Part shown: piece after piece, positions 1 to 10,306 of the stretch | Numbering within the stretch: the first letter of the stretch is position 1 | How the letters are laid out: each line of letters opens with the position of its first letter | Source: an uncultured Sphingomonadaceae bacterium | GTDB lineage: Bacteria > Pseudomonadota > Alphaproteobacteria > Sphingomonadales > Sphingomonadaceae | DNA length: 64,000 bases | NCBI GenBank assembly: GCA_947496865.1 | Contig: CANMEE010000002.1 | Location: 806,001 to 870,000, forward strand | Direction of reading: 5' to 3' | Notes under the pieces: model-generated | What the model was told of the DNA's origin: nothing | The model's input: the letters and a program-made list of their open reading frames with translations, nothing else | The model's database searches: none | Translations under genes and position numbers: made by a program

Positions 1-396
1 GAAAAAGCTGAACAGAGTAGCGATGAAAATTTCACGCGGCGGGTGGCATTGCTGACCGAGTCTCTCAACTCTACGGCCATCGATGTAACCAAATTGCTGT
101 CAAACGAAGTAACGGATACCGAATGGGCCGCTTATCTGAAGGGAGATCGCGGAATCTTTACGCGGCGCGCGGTGCGATTGCTTGATGCCGGAGAAGTCCG
201 CGAGATCTTGACCGAATATGATAACAACTCGGAATTTCGCGAACATGTGAACCGTTATATTCATGATTTCGAGACGATGTTGCGTGGCGTGTTGGCAACC
301 CGTGACGGCAGTGCAATTAGCGTGACGTTGCTGTCATCTGATATCGGCAAACTCTATGTTGCTTTAGCCCAAGCTATCGAACGCCTTCGTAACTAA
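1..396 (+). CDS. C-terminal part of a larger protein of unknown function (5' end outside window)
   Basis: The reading frame is open from base 1 to the TAA at 394-396. The GTG at 43 is probably an internal valine, because the codons upstream of it continue the same protein-like sequence. About 131 residues are visible. They are mostly helical and charged, with no signal peptide or membrane segment. The C-terminus has a motif-like stretch (AAYLKGDRGIFTRRAVRLL, then VNRYIHDFETMLRGVLATRDG and a hydrophobic end). It gives me the impression of the conserved tail of a long coiled-coil protein of alphaproteobacteria, but I cannot name the family. It is convergent with the DUF1467 gene, 19 bases away. 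Confidence 0.6.
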   Translation, partial: EKAEQSSDENFTRRVALLTESLNSTAIDVTKLLSNEVTDTEWAAYLKGDRGIFTRRAVRLLDAGEVREILTEYDNNSEFREHVNRYIHDFETMLRGVLATRDGSAISVTLLSSDIGKLYVALAQAIERLRN

Positions 397-415
397 ATAA
401 TTTTCGGTACCGATA

Positions 416-700
416 TTATCGCTGATCTAACCGTTCGCGACTGCCAAAAAAGTCGATATCATCGACGGTAATCCATTCATTGGTATAATTGAAATAGAAT
501 AGAATAAAGGCAGCCGTCGCCAGCAATGTGGTGTTCCGCAGCACCCGGCCAGGTCGAAAGCTCACCGGGGCACCATCAGCCTGTCCTTTGACCATTTTTG
601 TCCCCGTTTCGGCATGGCTGCGAATGCCAAAGGGTAATATAACAAACGCCGACAACACCCAAAATAGCACGTAAATCGCGATGATTGACGTCCAATCCAT
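416..700 (-). CDS. DUF1467 family membrane protein
   Basis: A 94-residue protein with two hydrophobic segments: residues about 5-22 (IIAIYVLFWVLSAFVILP) and about 56-68 (TLLATAAFILFYF). The loop between them carries the HAETGTK stretch typical of DUF1467. I placed the start at ATG 700 (MDWTSI), five bases after the stop of the RNase J gene. The longer frame up to 754 would overlap rnj and adds a non-homologous tail. DUF1467 proteins are small inner-membrane proteins of unknown function found in alphaproteobacteria. Its place at the end of the complex I / birA / coaX / rnj operon is typical for the order. The family call is from recognition of the pattern. Confidence 0.8.
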   Translation of the reverse strand: MDWTSIIAIYVLFWVLSAFVILPFGIRSHAETGTKMVKGQADGAPVSFRPGRVLRNTTLLATAAFILFYFNYTNEWITVDDIDFFGSRERLDQR

Positions 701-705
701 TATGT

Positions 706-2346
706 TTACGCCTCCACCACCAGAACAGAAACGACAGGCTTCTTGCCGGTCCATTCAGTCGCGCTGCGCCTGACCATCAAGCGCAATTCTTCAGAAAACC
801 TGTTCAAGTCACCGACCGGTTTTTTATGTTTCTTCAATATCGATTCACACATTTCGTCGAGAAAATCTTCCTCATCTTCTTCGAGCGGCACGCCCAATAA
901 TCGCAACATGGGTTGGCCGGAAATTTTTCCCCGACCGTCAAGCGCAACTGCAACAGAAATACTGCCATTATAGGCGACTTTCCGGCGTTCGTTCAACGTT
1001 TTGCCATCCGCTGGGATAATCACATCACCATCGACAACCAGGCGCCCTGTCTTCTCTTGACCCACAGTTTTCGGGCCATTGGGTGCCAAGCGAACGACGT
1101 CCCCATTTTGCTGAAAAACATTTTTGGAAATCCCTTGCTCCGCTCCAAAGCGCGCCTGCTCTTTCATATGACGGATTTCGCCATGGACCGGGACCAAAAT
1201 CTCTGGCCGTATCCACTCGTACATTTTAGCCAGTTCGGGACGACCGGGATGACCCGACACATGAATATGCTCTTGTCGGTCGGTGATCATCACCACGCCC
1301 TTGGCCGCAAGCTGGTTCTGGATGCGGCCAATGGCAATCTCGTTACCGGGAATCTGTTTGGACGAGAACAGCACATTGTCGCCTTCAGTCAGCTTTATCT
1401 TGTGGCTTTCGCCGGCAATTCGTCCCAGAGCGGCCCGCGCCTCGCCCTGACCACCAGTGGCGATAATCATGATTTCATCGCGAGGAATATTCATCGCCTC
1501 ATCAAAATCCACAGTTGGTGGAAAGTCTTTCAGATAGCCGTTCTCACGGGAATTTTCGATCATCCGGTCGAGCGACCGTCCTGCAACGCACAATTGGCGT
1601 CCACTATGTTTCGCAACTTCACCCAGCGTCTGAAGCCGCGCCGCATTAGACGCAAATGTCGTTACCAAAACCCGGTTCTTCAGATTGTCGACCACCCGTA
1701 TCAAATTGCGATAAACATCGCCTTCTGAACCGGATGCATCATTGTTAAACACATTGGTAGAATCACAGACCATCGCCAAAATGCCTTCATCACCCACAGC
1801 TTTCAGCTGCTCAGGTGTTGATGGAACGCCCAGCATTGGTTCGTCATCCAGCTTCCAGTCGCCGGTGTGGAAAATCTTGCCATACGGCGTATCGATCAAC
1901 AGCGCATTACCCTCGGCAATGCTATGGGCAATCGGCAGATAACGGAAACCAAAAGGTCCCAGATCAAAGCTGCCTTCATTGGGAATGATGTTAAGCTCTA
2001 CATCATGCTCAAGACCGGCCTCAGCCAGTTTTCGGCGGATCAGGCCTGCTGTAAACGGCGTCGCATAGAGCGGAACATCGAGCTCTGCTGCAAAATAGGG
2101 GATCGCCCCGATATGATCTTCATGCCCGTGGGTCAGAACTATACCGAGCAGATTTTTGGACTGCTTTTCGATAAACTCAAGATCGGGTAAAATCAGGTCG
2201 ATGCCCGGATAGCCGGGATCCGCGAAAGTCATCCCCAGATCGACCATCACCCATTTGCCGTCACAGCCATATAGGTTGACGTTCATGCCAATCTCCGCTG
2301 ACCCGCCAAGGGCCAGGAAGAGAAGTTCATTTTTTGGTTTTATCAT
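706..2346 (-). CDS. rnj: Ribonuclease J
   Basis: 546 residues. It is a metallo-beta-lactamase / beta-CASP ribonuclease that degrades and matures RNA by 5'-3' exonuclease and endonuclease activity in the cytoplasm. The zinc-binding HGHEDH motif lies at residues 73-78. The beta-CASP region follows, with motifs such as ATGGQGE and HVSGHPG, and a C-terminal domain completes the usual length of about 550. The start ATG at 2346 shares one base with the coaX stop (TAATG), so the two genes are probably translationally coupled. The order nuoN-birA-coaX-rnj is common in sphingomonads. Confidence 0.95.
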   Translation of the reverse strand: MIKPKNELLFLALGGSAEIGMNVNLYGCDGKWVMVDLGMTFADPGYPGIDLILPDLEFIEKQSKNLLGIVLTHGHEDHIGAIPYFAAELDVPLYATPFTAGLIRRKLAEAGLEHDVELNIIPNEGSFDLGPFGFRYLPIAHSIAEGNALLIDTPYGKIFHTGDWKLDDEPMLGVPSTPEQLKAVGDEGILAMVCDSTNVFNNDASGSEGDVYRNLIRVVDNLKNRVLVTTFASNAARLQTLGEVAKHSGRQLCVAGRSLDRMIENSRENGYLKDFPPTVDFDEAMNIPRDEIMIIATGGQGEARAALGRIAGESHKIKLTEGDNVLFSSKQIPGNEIAIGRIQNQLAAKGVVMITDRQEHIHVSGHPGRPELAKMYEWIRPEILVPVHGEIRHMKEQARFGAEQGISKNVFQQNGDVVRLAPNGPKTVGQEKTGRLVVDGDVIIPADGKTLNERRKVAYNGSISVAVALDGRGKISGQPMLRLLGVPLEEDEEDFLDEMCESILKKHKKPVGDLNRFSEELRLMVRRSATEWTGKKPVVSVLVVEA

Positions 2347-3125
2347 TAGGTGTTGGTTGCTCTCTGATAGAGGATGAACAGTCCGCGCAACGTAAGGTCG
2401 GACTCAAGATGATCAAATACGTCTGTATGTTCATCGAACAATACCGACAATCCGCCGGTTGCGATAACGGTGGTGGGGCGACCGATCTGTGCTTTGGTCC
2501 GTTTGACCAACCCTTCGATCATGCCGATATAGCCCCAGAAAATACCAATCAGCATCTGGCTTTCGGTCGTCCGCCCAATGACATTATCATCTTCAGGCGC
2601 TTCGAGTGCAATGCGTGGAAGCTGAGCGGTTTTGCCAACCAGTGCGTCGAGCGACAGGTTAATCCCCGGCGCGATGACGCCGCCTTTATAGGCCCCGTCA
2701 TAATCCGCAACATCGAAAGTCGTCGCGGTGCCAAAATCAATGATGACGACATCATGCTTATATTTATCATGGGCGGCAATGATGTTCAAAACCCGGTCTG
2801 CGCCAACCGTATCGGGTTGCGCGACATCCAGTGCCACGCCCCATTGCGCGTCCCCGCGACCAGCGACCAATGGTGTTACGCCGAAATATTTTTCCGACAA
2901 GACCGTCAGGTTATGGAGCGCGCGCGGCACAACCGTGCCGATGATAACCGCATCAATCGCATCCACGCCCAGTCCATTGAGATCGAGCAATTGCCGCAGC
3001 CAGACAACATATTCGTCCGCCGTCCGCCGCGCGTCCGTCGCAATACGCCAGCGCGCCTTGACTTCATCCCCGTCAAAAAGAGCGAACACGACATTTGTAT
3101 TACCGGCATCTATCGCGAGCAGCAT
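2346..3125 (-). CDS. coaX: Type III pantothenate kinase
   Basis: 259 residues, the normal size for CoaX. It phosphorylates pantothenate in the first step of coenzyme A synthesis and belongs to the ASKHA fold. Visible motifs are the phosphate-binding [14 protein letters not shown] near the N-terminus, a [12 protein letters not shown] segment, and [10 protein letters not shown] in the middle. The start at 3125 has a strong AAGGAAGG ribosome site about 9 bases upstream. The gene lies 15 bases after birA and overlaps rnj by one base. No type I CoaA is visible in the window. Confidence 0.95.
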   Translation of the reverse strand: MLLAIDAGNTNVVFALFDGDEVKARWRIATDARRTADEYVVWLRQLLDLNGLGVDAIDAVIIGTVVPRALHNLTVLSEKYFGVTPLVAGRGDAQWGVALDVAQPDTVGADRVLNIIAAHDKYKHDVVIIDFGTATTFDVADYDGAYKGGVIAPGINLSLDALVGKTAQLPRIALEAPEDDNVIGRTTESQMLIGIFWGYIGMIEGLVKRTKAQIGRPTTVIATGGLSVLFDEHTDVFDHLESDLTLRGLFILYQRATNT

Positions 3126-3140
3126 GGTGAATCCTTCCTT

Positions 3141-3857
3141 CTAGCCGACATGAACATCGCCAGCATGTATCTCGATAAGCGCTCCGTCAGCCTTTCTCAA
3201 GCGCAGTGCGCCATCATCAGACAAGCCGGCATATTCGCCTTCCAAACGCGCGCCCGTATCATCACTGGTCGACAAGCGGGTGCCCAGAGGATGGGCCCGC
3301 TGTTGCCATGCTGTCAAAGTCGCCGACAATCCCAGTTGTCGCCAGTCATGCACGGCATCGGAAAAAAATTGCGCAAGGCTGTCCAAAAAGCTTGCCGGGG
3401 TGACATCTACCGCCGCGCCTTCTTTATGCAGAGACGTAACGGTTCGCCCCTCTACCTCAGGAGCGATGGCAATATTGATACCAATCCCAACGACGATCAT
3501 ATCGCCTGCACGCTCCAGCAAGATGCCACAAATTTTGTGGCTCGATACCAAGATATCATTCGGCCATTTGAGCCGTACATCCTCATGCGGCAGATGCGCG
3601 CTAATCGCTTTATGAACCGCCAGCGCGGCTACAAAAGACAAAGTCGATGGCGATGGGTCGTCACGCCGACAAGCCACCAAAGTGCTGCAATAGAGATTGC
3701 CTTGCGGGCTTTCCCATTTACGCCCCAAGCGCCCGACACCGCCCCGTTGCCTCTCTGCGCGGAGCCATAGCCCCTCCTCTGCGCCCTTTAAGGCACGGGC
3801 TTTCATATCCGCATTGGTCGATGCGGTCTCGGCTACCGTTTCTATATGAAAGGTCAG
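3141..3857 (-). CDS. birA: Biotin--[acetyl-CoA-carboxylase] ligase, non-AUG start likely
   Basis: Joins biotin to the carrier domain of acetyl-CoA carboxylase via biotinyl-AMP. Recognisable parts are the GGVGRLGRKWESPQGNLYCS stretch and KWPNDI, which form the biotin/ATP site, followed by CGILLE and VGIGIN. The protein has only the catalytic and C-terminal domains, with no DNA-binding repressor domain. The first ATG (3806) would give 221 residues and lose the conserved TASTN motif. That motif is encoded in frame just upstream, in IETVAETASTNADM. No ATG, GTG or TTG precedes it nearby. Candidate starts are CTG 3857, which overlaps the nuoN TGA as CTGA with an AGG about 7 bases upstream, ATT 3860 or ATA 3845. 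I chose CTG 3857, which is an inference. Confidence 0.85.
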   Translation of the reverse strand: MTFHIETVAETASTNADMKARALKGAEEGLWLRAERQRGGVGRLGRKWESPQGNLYCSTLVACRRDDPSPSTLSFVAALAVHKAISAHLPHEDVRLKWPNDILVSSHKICGILLERAGDMIVVGIGINIAIAPEVEGRTVTSLHKEGAAVDVTPASFLDSLAQFFSDAVHDWRQLGLSATLTAWQQRAHPLGTRLSTSDDTGARLEGEYAGLSDDGALRLRKADGALIEIHAGDVHVG

Positions 3858-5308
3858 AATAAAGCCTGGGCCGCCGTCGCTGTTACCGGAGCCAAGAGTG
3901 GAATGGTTAGATAGCCAAGTGGCGACACGGCCAAGGCCATCAGCGCGATCAGGCCATTTTCCGTCTTGTGACCGGTTTTGACGATCTGATCCGCTGGATC
4001 ATCGAAATAGATGATCTTGACCACTTTAATGTAATAGAAGGCGCCGATCACTGATGCTGCGATACCAATGACTGCCAGCGGTAACATGCCTGCAGCTACG
4101 GCGGCATCGAATACAAGGAACTTGCCCCAGAAGCCGAAGAGCGGCGGGATACCGGCCAGCGAGAACATGAACACCGCAAATGCCGCAGCCAGACCCGGAC
4201 GCGTCTGAGACAGGCCAGCAAGGCTGGAAAGGGACTCCAGTGGCTTGCCCTCCGCATCGCGCATTTCCATGACGCAGATAAAACTGCCCAATGTCATTGC
4301 CAGATATATGACAAGATAGAACAACATCGCGGAAATACCCTCCGGCGTGCCCGCGGCCAAACCAATGAGCAGAAAACCGACATTGTTGATCGAACTATAG
4401 GCAAGCAGCCGTTTGATATTCTGCTGGCCAATGGCCGCAACAGCGCCAAGGACAATGGAGGCCAGTGCGACAAAAACGATAATCTGCTGCCATGTCGATG
4501 TCTGACCACCAAAGGCATCAATGATAACCCGAACGGTCAACGCGATGGCGGCTACTTTGGGCGCGCTTGCGAAAAAGGCAGTTACAGGCGTTGGAGCGCC
4601 TTCATAAACATCTGGCGTCCACATATGGAACGGCACGGCGCTAATCTTAAACGCGAGACCAGCAAGCACCAGGACGACACCGATAAGCGGTCCGGTCGAA
4701 AGCTGACCCCTCAGCGTATCTGCGATGACCGAGAAATTTGTCGATCCGGCAAAACCATAAACCAATGAAATACCGAACAAGAGCATGCCGCTCGCCAAGG
4801 AACCCAGTACGAAATATTTCAAACCGGCTTCGGAAGAACGGACGTCATTGCGAATGATACTCGCCAAAACGTAAGCGGACAGACTGTTAAGTTCCAGTCC
4901 GATATAGAGCGTCATCATATCGACAGCCGATACCATCATGCCCATGCCTACGGTCGCGAACAAGATTAGCACCGGATATTCCGGGCGATAGGAACCGCTA
5001 TCTTTAAAGAAGCGTGGCGCAATCATCAGCGAAACAATCGCGGCCAAATAGATCAGGAGTTTCGCGAAACTGCCGAAAGCATCCATACGGTAAAGCCCGT
5101 AAAAGGCATCTCCGCCAAATTCAAAGGATGGATTGGTCAGAAATTCCAGCGCATAAGCCGATGAACCAAACAGCGCGACAACCGCCAATATGCTGATCAA
5201 TCGTGCGGATTTGAGCCCGCCCCATGCCGCAATCAGCAGCAATATCATACCGCTCACCGAAAGAATGATCTCCGGCAGCGTGAAAATCAGTGAAAGTCTA
5301 TAGTCCAT
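3854..5308 (-). CDS. nuoN: NADH-quinone oxidoreductase subunit N
   Basis: 484 residues of almost wholly hydrophobic sequence with many membrane segments, as in the antiporter-like ND2/NuoN subunit of complex I, one of the proton-pumping units of the membrane arm. Typical proton-antiporter stretches are present, such as GLAFKISAVPFHMWTPDVYEGAPTP and a SIINNVGFLL helix. The start ATG at 5308 overlaps the nuoM stop (TGATG). The stop at 3854-3856 lies at the start of birA, which suggests coupling between the two. Confidence 0.96.
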   Translation of the reverse strand: MDYRLSLIFTLPEIILSVSGMILLLIAAWGGLKSARLISILAVVALFGSSAYALEFLTNPSFEFGGDAFYGLYRMDAFGSFAKLLIYLAAIVSLMIAPRFFKDSGSYRPEYPVLILFATVGMGMMVSAVDMMTLYIGLELNSLSAYVLASIIRNDVRSSEAGLKYFVLGSLASGMLLFGISLVYGFAGSTNFSVIADTLRGQLSTGPLIGVVLVLAGLAFKISAVPFHMWTPDVYEGAPTPVTAFFASAPKVAAIALTVRVIIDAFGGQTSTWQQIIVFVALASIVLGAVAAIGQQNIKRLLAYSSINNVGFLLIGLAAGTPEGISAMLFYLVIYLAMTLGSFICVMEMRDAEGKPLESLSSLAGLSQTRPGLAAAFAVFMFSLAGIPPLFGFWGKFLVFDAAVAAGMLPLAVIGIAASVIGAFYYIKVVKIIYFDDPADQIVKTGHKTENGLIALMALAVSPLGYLTIPLLAPVTATAAQALF

Positions 5309-6858
5309 CAGTGCGACTCCCCGTGACCGGCTTCTGTTTCATGGGTAGCCGGTGCGGCTTTCGCTTGCCCCATTTTCAAATGTGCGTCCCCCTCGGGCGC
5401 AGCGCGATCAATCCGCGCAACCAGCGTTCCGACATCATCACGAATAGGGGCCATGAAACTTTCCGGATAAACACCCATCCACATGACTGCTGCGGCGATA
5501 GGCGCAAGCAACGCCATCTCACGCGCGGACAGATCGGGCATCGCCTTGACGTCTTCATGAACCAGCTCGCCAAAAGCGACCCGGCGATAGAGATATAACA
5601 TATAGCCTGCGCCCAATATGATACCGACAGTACAGACAAGCGTGACCCAGCTATTCACTTTATAAAGACCGATCAGCGACAGAAATTCGCCGACGAAACC
5701 GCTGGTACCCGGCAGTCCGATGGACGCCATCGTAAAGAGCAGAAAGAGAACGGCATATTTCGGCATATTGATCGAAAGCCCGCCATAACGGTCAATTTCC
5801 CGGGTATGCAGTCGGTCGTAAATCACGCCCACGCATAGGAATAACGCGCCGGATACGAGCCCGTGGCTCAACATCACGATGATCGCGCCCTCAATACCCT
5901 GACGGTTAAACGCAAACAATCCGACGGTCACAATCGCCATATGGGCAACGGAGGAATAAGCGATGAGCTTTTTCATGTCCTGCTGCACCAAGGCGACAAG
6001 TGACGTGTAGATCACGGCGACCATCGACAATCCGAAAATCAACCAGATAAATTGCTCTGACGCTTCCGGAAACATCGGGATGGAGAAACGCAAGAAGCCA
6101 TAGCCGCCCATTTTCAACAACACGCCAGCCAGTATGACAGAACCGGCGGTCGGTGCTTGAACGTGTGCGTCGGGTAGCCACGTATGGACGGGCCACATCG
6201 GCATTTTGACCGCAAAGCTAGCGAAAAACGCTAACCAGAGCCAAGTCTGTGCCTCGGGCGCAAAATCATAGTTGAGCAAGGTAGGGATATCGCTGGTGCC
6301 CGCATCCTGCACCATCCACAACATGGCGATCAACATCACAACAGAGCCAAGCAACGTGTAGAGGAAGAATTTGTAACTCGCGTAAATCCGGTTCGCGCCA
6401 CCCCAGATACCGATGATCAGATACATCGGGATCAAGCCAGCTTCGAACAATATGTAGAACAGGAAAATATCCTGCGCTGCAAACACGCCGATCATCAGCA
6501 CTTCCATGAACAGGAAGGCCGCCATATATTCGCCAACGCGCTTTTGGATGCTTTCCCAGCTTGCGCCGATACAGATTGGCATCAAGAAAACCGTCAGCAT
6601 GATCAACATCATCGATATGCCATCTATGCCCAGTGCCCAGGCGAAGTTACCAAATAGTTCGACCCGTTCGACATATTGCCATTGCGGTCCGCCAATCTCG
6701 TAATTTGCCCACAGGACGATACCGAGCGCAAAAAGCACCAGCGTTGTACCCAGCGCCAGCAATCGAGCGGCATGGGCGCCAACAAAAAGACAGATGATTG
6801 CGGCCAGCATCGGCAGCCCCATCATCAATGACAGGATTGGGAAATCAAGCTGGTTCAT
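5308..6858 (-). CDS. nuoM: NADH-quinone oxidoreductase subunit M
   Basis: 516 residues, multi-spanning ND4/NuoM antiporter-like subunit of complex I. Key stretches are MPMWPVHTWLPDAHVQAP, which contains the charged residues of the proton channel, and the VQQDMKKLIAYSSVAHM helix. I chose ATG 6858 (MNQLDFP) rather than the longer frame from 6885, because it overlaps the nuoL stop in a TGATG arrangement and matches the usual NuoM beginning. The hydrophilic C-terminal tail is rich in A, E, H and G (APATHETEAGHGESH), a modest lineage-type extension. Confidence 0.96.
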   Translation of the reverse strand: MNQLDFPILSLMMGLPMLAAIICLFVGAHAARLLALGTTLVLFALGIVLWANYEIGGPQWQYVERVELFGNFAWALGIDGISMMLIMLTVFLMPICIGASWESIQKRVGEYMAAFLFMEVLMIGVFAAQDIFLFYILFEAGLIPMYLIIGIWGGANRIYASYKFFLYTLLGSVVMLIAMLWMVQDAGTSDIPTLLNYDFAPEAQTWLWLAFFASFAVKMPMWPVHTWLPDAHVQAPTAGSVILAGVLLKMGGYGFLRFSIPMFPEASEQFIWLIFGLSMVAVIYTSLVALVQQDMKKLIAYSSVAHMAIVTVGLFAFNRQGIEGAIIVMLSHGLVSGALFLCVGVIYDRLHTREIDRYGGLSINMPKYAVLFLLFTMASIGLPGTSGFVGEFLSLIGLYKVNSWVTLVCTVGIILGAGYMLYLYRRVAFGELVHEDVKAMPDLSAREMALLAPIAAAVMWMGVYPESFMAPIRDDVGTLVARIDRAAPEGDAHLKMGQAKAAPATHETEAGHGESH

Positions 6859-8861
6859 CAGTTCGCTCCCCGCACAATAAGCCACGTTACCGCTGCCGCC
6901 AATCCGAGCAGCATGACTAGCGCATAGCTATAAAGATATCCGCTCTGGAACCGTTTCGCGACCCCTGCGCCGCTGGCAACAACCGCCGCGACACCATTGG
7001 GACCAAAGCGATCAATCGTGCCCTCATCACCGGCTTTCCAGAACAACCGTCCGAACCAGAAGGCCGGGCGTACGAAAATCAGATTATACAGTTCGTCAAA
7101 ATACCACTTGTTGAAGAAGAATGTATAGAGCGGGTGGAATGTCTTCGCCAAACGCGCAGGACGATCTTTCCCCCGGAAATACATCAGATAAGCGATCGTC
7201 AAACCGGTCAGCATAGCCACTGTCGAAGCCAATTTAACCCAGAGTGGCACTTCATGAATTTCGTGCATCAAGTGGCGATCAAACGCCAGACTGCCGTCCC
7301 AGAACCGGAAACCTTCGGTCGCGTCGATAAATTGATTGTGGAACAGATAGCCGGCAGCAATCGCGCCGAAGCCTAAAACGCCCAGCGGTATCAACATAGA
7401 AAACGGGCTTTCATGGGGATGGTAACCGCCCGTTGAGTCTTCAGCTGTTTCCGGTGTTTTATGCACGCTGTGCTGAATATGTTCGGATTGAATCCAGCGC
7501 GGCGTGCCCCAGAAGGTCAAGAACATCAGGCGCCAGCTGTAGAAACTCGTCAGCAACGCCGCCAGTACACCAATGGCAAAAGCAAATTGCCCCGTGCTGG
7601 TGCCGCTAGCAAAGGCAGCTTCGATAATCGCATCTTTTGAATAAAAGCCCGCAAAACCACCAAGCCCGACAATACCAACACCGGTAATAGCCAGCGTACC
7701 TGCCATCATGGCCCAGAATGTGAACGGAATTTCTTTTCGAAGTCCGCCATAATAGCGCATGTCCTGTTCATGATGCATCGCATGGATCACAGAACCTGCG
7801 CCAAGGAACAAAAGCGCCTTGAAGAACGCATGGGTAAACAGATGGAACATCGCCGCGCTATAAGCGCCAACGCCCGCGGCAAAGAACATATAGCCGAGCT
7901 GTGAACAGGTCGAGTAAGCGATCACCCGTTTGATATCGGTCTGCACCAAACCAACGGTCGCTGCAAAAATTGCTGTACACGCGCCGACCACGGTAACGAC
8001 CGCCAAAGCCACTTCACTGGTTTCAAACATTGGTGACAAACGGCAAACCATGAAGACACCGGCAGTAACCATCGTTGCAGCGTGGATGAGCGCGGATACA
8101 GGCGTTGGTCCTTCCATCGCGTCCGGCAACCAGGTGTGCAGGCCCAATTGTGCCGATTTGCCCATAGCGCCAATAAATAAAAGCAGGCAAAGGATCGTCA
8201 TCGTATCCAGACGCATGCCGGCAAAAGTGATCGTTGATCCCGCCATTGCCGGAGCAGCTTCCAAAATCTCGGGGATAGAGACTGTACCAAAGACAAGATA
8301 AGTACCAAAAATACCCAGCATGAAGCCAAGATCGCCAACCCGGTTGACGACAAAAGCTTTGATGGCTGCTGCGCTTGCACTTGGTTTTTTGAACCAGAAA
8401 CCGATGAGGAGATAGGAAGCCAGTCCGACCCCTTCCCAACCAAAGAACATTTGAACCAGATTATTGGCCGTCACCAGCATCAACATCGCAAAGGTAAACA
8501 GCGACAAATAGGCAAAAAACCGCGGCTGATCGGGGTCTTCGTCCATATAGCCCCAGCTATACAGGTGAACCAGAGCGGACACAGTGGTCACGACAACCAG
8601 CATCACAGCGGTCAGCGCATCGACGCGCAACGCCCATGCAAAATTGAGATTACCCGATTGGACCCATGTCAGTACCGGCACCACTTCTGCAGCGCGGGAC
8701 AGCAAGATATAATCGATAAAGACCGGCCAACTGAGCGCGCATGATGCGAACAAAGCTGCGGTCGTTATAAATTTTGCCGGAACATTGCCAATCATACGAT
8801 TGCCAAAGCCTGCGACTATTGCTGCCAACAAGGGCAGGAAAACGATAAGCTGAATCGTCAA
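6858..8861 (-). CDS. nuoL: NADH-quinone oxidoreductase subunit L
   Basis: 667 residues, ND5/NuoL, the largest antiporter-like subunit, with the long amphipathic helix along the membrane arm at its C-terminal end. Motifs include [36 protein letters not shown] and a [17 protein letters not shown] helix. The start is a TTG at 8861 that follows the nuoK stop by four bases. A closely placed AAGGA lies immediately before it, and no ATG is available near the expected N-terminus ([12 protein letters not shown]). Confidence 0.96.
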   Translation of the reverse strand: MTIQLIVFLPLLAAIVAGFGNRMIGNVPAKFITTAALFASCALSWPVFIDYILLSRAAEVVPVLTWVQSGNLNFAWALRVDALTAVMLVVVTTVSALVHLYSWGYMDEDPDQPRFFAYLSLFTFAMLMLVTANNLVQMFFGWEGVGLASYLLIGFWFKKPSASAAAIKAFVVNRVGDLGFMLGIFGTYLVFGTVSIPEILEAAPAMAGSTITFAGMRLDTMTILCLLLFIGAMGKSAQLGLHTWLPDAMEGPTPVSALIHAATMVTAGVFMVCRLSPMFETSEVALAVVTVVGACTAIFAATVGLVQTDIKRVIAYSTCSQLGYMFFAAGVGAYSAAMFHLFTHAFFKALLFLGAGSVIHAMHHEQDMRYYGGLRKEIPFTFWAMMAGTLAITGVGIVGLGGFAGFYSKDAIIEAAFASGTSTGQFAFAIGVLAALLTSFYSWRLMFLTFWGTPRWIQSEHIQHSVHKTPETAEDSTGGYHPHESPFSMLIPLGVLGFGAIAAGYLFHNQFIDATEGFRFWDGSLAFDRHLMHEIHEVPLWVKLASTVAMLTGLTIAYLMYFRGKDRPARLAKTFHPLYTFFFNKWYFDELYNLIFVRPAFWFGRLFWKAGDEGTIDRFGPNGVAAVVASGAGVAKRFQSGYLYSYALVMLLGLAAAVTWLIVRGAN

Positions 8862-8865
8862 GTCC

Positions 8866-9171
8866 TTAACCCTTCATCCGGTTGACATCATCAACGGCAA
8901 TCGTGCCGCGTTGACGGAAGTAAATAACCAATATGGCAAGCCCGATCGCCGCTTCACCAGCAGCCACCGTCAATACGAACATGGCGAAAATCTGCCCCGT
9001 CATATCGCCGAGAAACGCGCTAAACGCGACCAGATTCAGATTGACTGAGAGCAAGATCAACTCAATCGCCATCAAAATGATGATGATGTTTTTGCGATTC
9101 AGAAAAATGCCAAGCATACCCATCACAAACAGGATGGAGCTGACCACCAGATAATGTTCAATACCGATCAT
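8866..9171 (-). CDS. nuoK: NADH-quinone oxidoreductase subunit K
   Basis: 101 residues, the standard NuoK/ND4L length, with three membrane helices. The second helix has the membrane glutamate in [20 protein letters not shown], and the third lies around [19 protein letters not shown], which carries the second conserved glutamate. Both glutamates are known to matter for proton transfer in the family. The start ATG at 9171 overlaps the nuoJ stop as ATGA. Confidence 0.97.
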   Translation of the reverse strand: MIGIEHYLVVSSILFVMGMLGIFLNRKNIIIILMAIELILLSVNLNLVAFSAFLGDMTGQIFAMFVLTVAAGEAAIGLAILVIYFRQRGTIAVDDVNRMKG

Positions 9172-9779
9172 AGCTCGACCCCCTTGCCGACTTCGGGCTG
9201 TTCATTGCGCGTCGCATCTTCCGGCTGCCTTCTGACTTGGCTCTGAATATTCTGGACCCGGACACCACCGCGTTTGCGGTTCGTCAGGACGATTGCGCCA
9301 ACCATAGCAACCAGCAAGACAAGGCCAGCGGCCTCGAATAAAAATACATATTTGGTGTAGAGTAAGGTGCCAAGAGCTTCGATATTGGAAGGCCCACCTG
9401 CTTGTGGTCCGACGACGGCAGTTGCCTCACCCATGCCGCCGGCGCTCCATGCGCCGATGCCAAAGATGATTTCCGCCATCAAAACTAGTGCCAGCAAAAG
9501 CCCCAGAGGCAGGTTTTTCATGAAACCGGCGCGCAATTCGGCAAAATCAATATCCAGCATCATCACGACGAACAGGAACAATACGGCGACTGCGCCAACA
9601 TAGACGATGACCAACAGAGCCGCGATAAACTCCGCGCCCACCAAAAGCATCAAGCCAGCAGCGTTGAAAAACGCCAAAATCAGCCACAAAACACTGTGAA
9701 CCGGGTTACGCGCAAAGATACAAAAAGCCGCGCTGGCAATGACAATCGATGCGAACAGATAGAAAGCAAATATTTGCAT
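9168..9779 (-). CDS. nuoJ: NADH-quinone oxidoreductase subunit J
   Basis: 203 residues, NuoJ/ND6. There are five hydrophobic segments, including the conserved [20 protein letters not shown] helix that links the quinone site to the proton path. It starts at ATG 9779, 41 bases after the end of nuoI, which is one of the larger gaps in the operon. The tail is hydrophilic ([20 protein letters not shown]). The ATGA overlap with nuoK implies coupling. Confidence 0.96.
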   Translation of the reverse strand: MQIFAFYLFASIVIASAAFCIFARNPVHSVLWLILAFFNAAGLMLLVGAEFIAALLVIVYVGAVAVLFLFVVMMLDIDFAELRAGFMKNLPLGLLLALVLMAEIIFGIGAWSAGGMGEATAVVGPQAGGPSNIEALGTLLYTKYVFLFEAAGLVLLVAMVGAIVLTNRKRGGVRVQNIQSQVRRQPEDATRNEQPEVGKGVEL

Positions 9780-9820
9780 TATAACGGTTTCCGTAACCCC
9801 CTTAGAATCCTGTCAGCGCC

Positions 9821-10306
9821 TTAACGGTAGGGCGCGTCGGCGGCAAGGTTGGATGCGATGGCTCGCTCCCATTTGTCACCATTTTCAAGCAGTTTTGCTT
9901 TGTCGTAAATTAACTCTTCACGTGTTTCCGTCGAATATTCAAAATTCGGCCCTTCAACGACCGCATCCACGGGACAGGCTTCCTGACAGAAACCGCAGTA
10001 AATGCATTTGGTCATATCAATGTCATAGCGCGTCGTGCGGCGGCTGCCATCTTCGCGAGGCTCCGCCTCAATCGTAATCGCTTGCGCTGGGCAAACCGCT
10101 TCACAAAGCTTGCAGGCAATGCAGCGTTCCTCACCATTGGGATAGCGGCGCAATACATGCTCCCCCCGGAACCGAGGAGAAATCGGGTTTTTCTCATAGG
10201 GATAGTTGATTGTTTTCTTCTTCTTGAAGAAATATTTCAACGTCAACGCGTGGGCGCCGATAAATTCGTAAAGCGTGAAGGCTTTGATGGTTTGTGCGAT
10301 GCTCAT
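9821..10306 (-). CDS. nuoI: NADH-quinone oxidoreductase subunit I
   Basis: 161 residues, the TYKY subunit carrying two [4Fe-4S] clusters (N6a and N6b) between the hydrophilic arm and the quinone site. Both ferredoxin motifs are intact: [12 protein letters not shown] and [12 protein letters not shown]. An amphipathic N-terminal helix precedes them. Its start ATG overlaps the stop of the uncharacterised gene at 10303-10854 (ATGA), so that unknown gene is translationally coupled to nuoI. Confidence 0.97.
   Translation of the reverse strand: MSIAQTIKAFTLYEFIGAHALTLKYFFKKKKTINYPYEKNPISPRFRGEHVLRRYPNGEERCIACKLCEAVCPAQAITIEAEPREDGSRRTTRYDIDMTKCIYCGFCQEACPVDAVVEGPNFEYSTETREELIYDKAKLLENGDKWERAIASNLAADAPYR

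Noticed and set aside
913..1728. 271-residue plus-strand frame inside rnj
   Set aside because: Shadow frame of the RNase J gene; no recognisable protein features, no ribosome site.
2334..3770. 478-residue open frame on the plus strand, antisense to coaX and birA
   Set aside because: The opposite strand encodes two well-known enzymes with clear motifs. The antisense translation has no domain pattern and arises from the codon use of coaX and birA.
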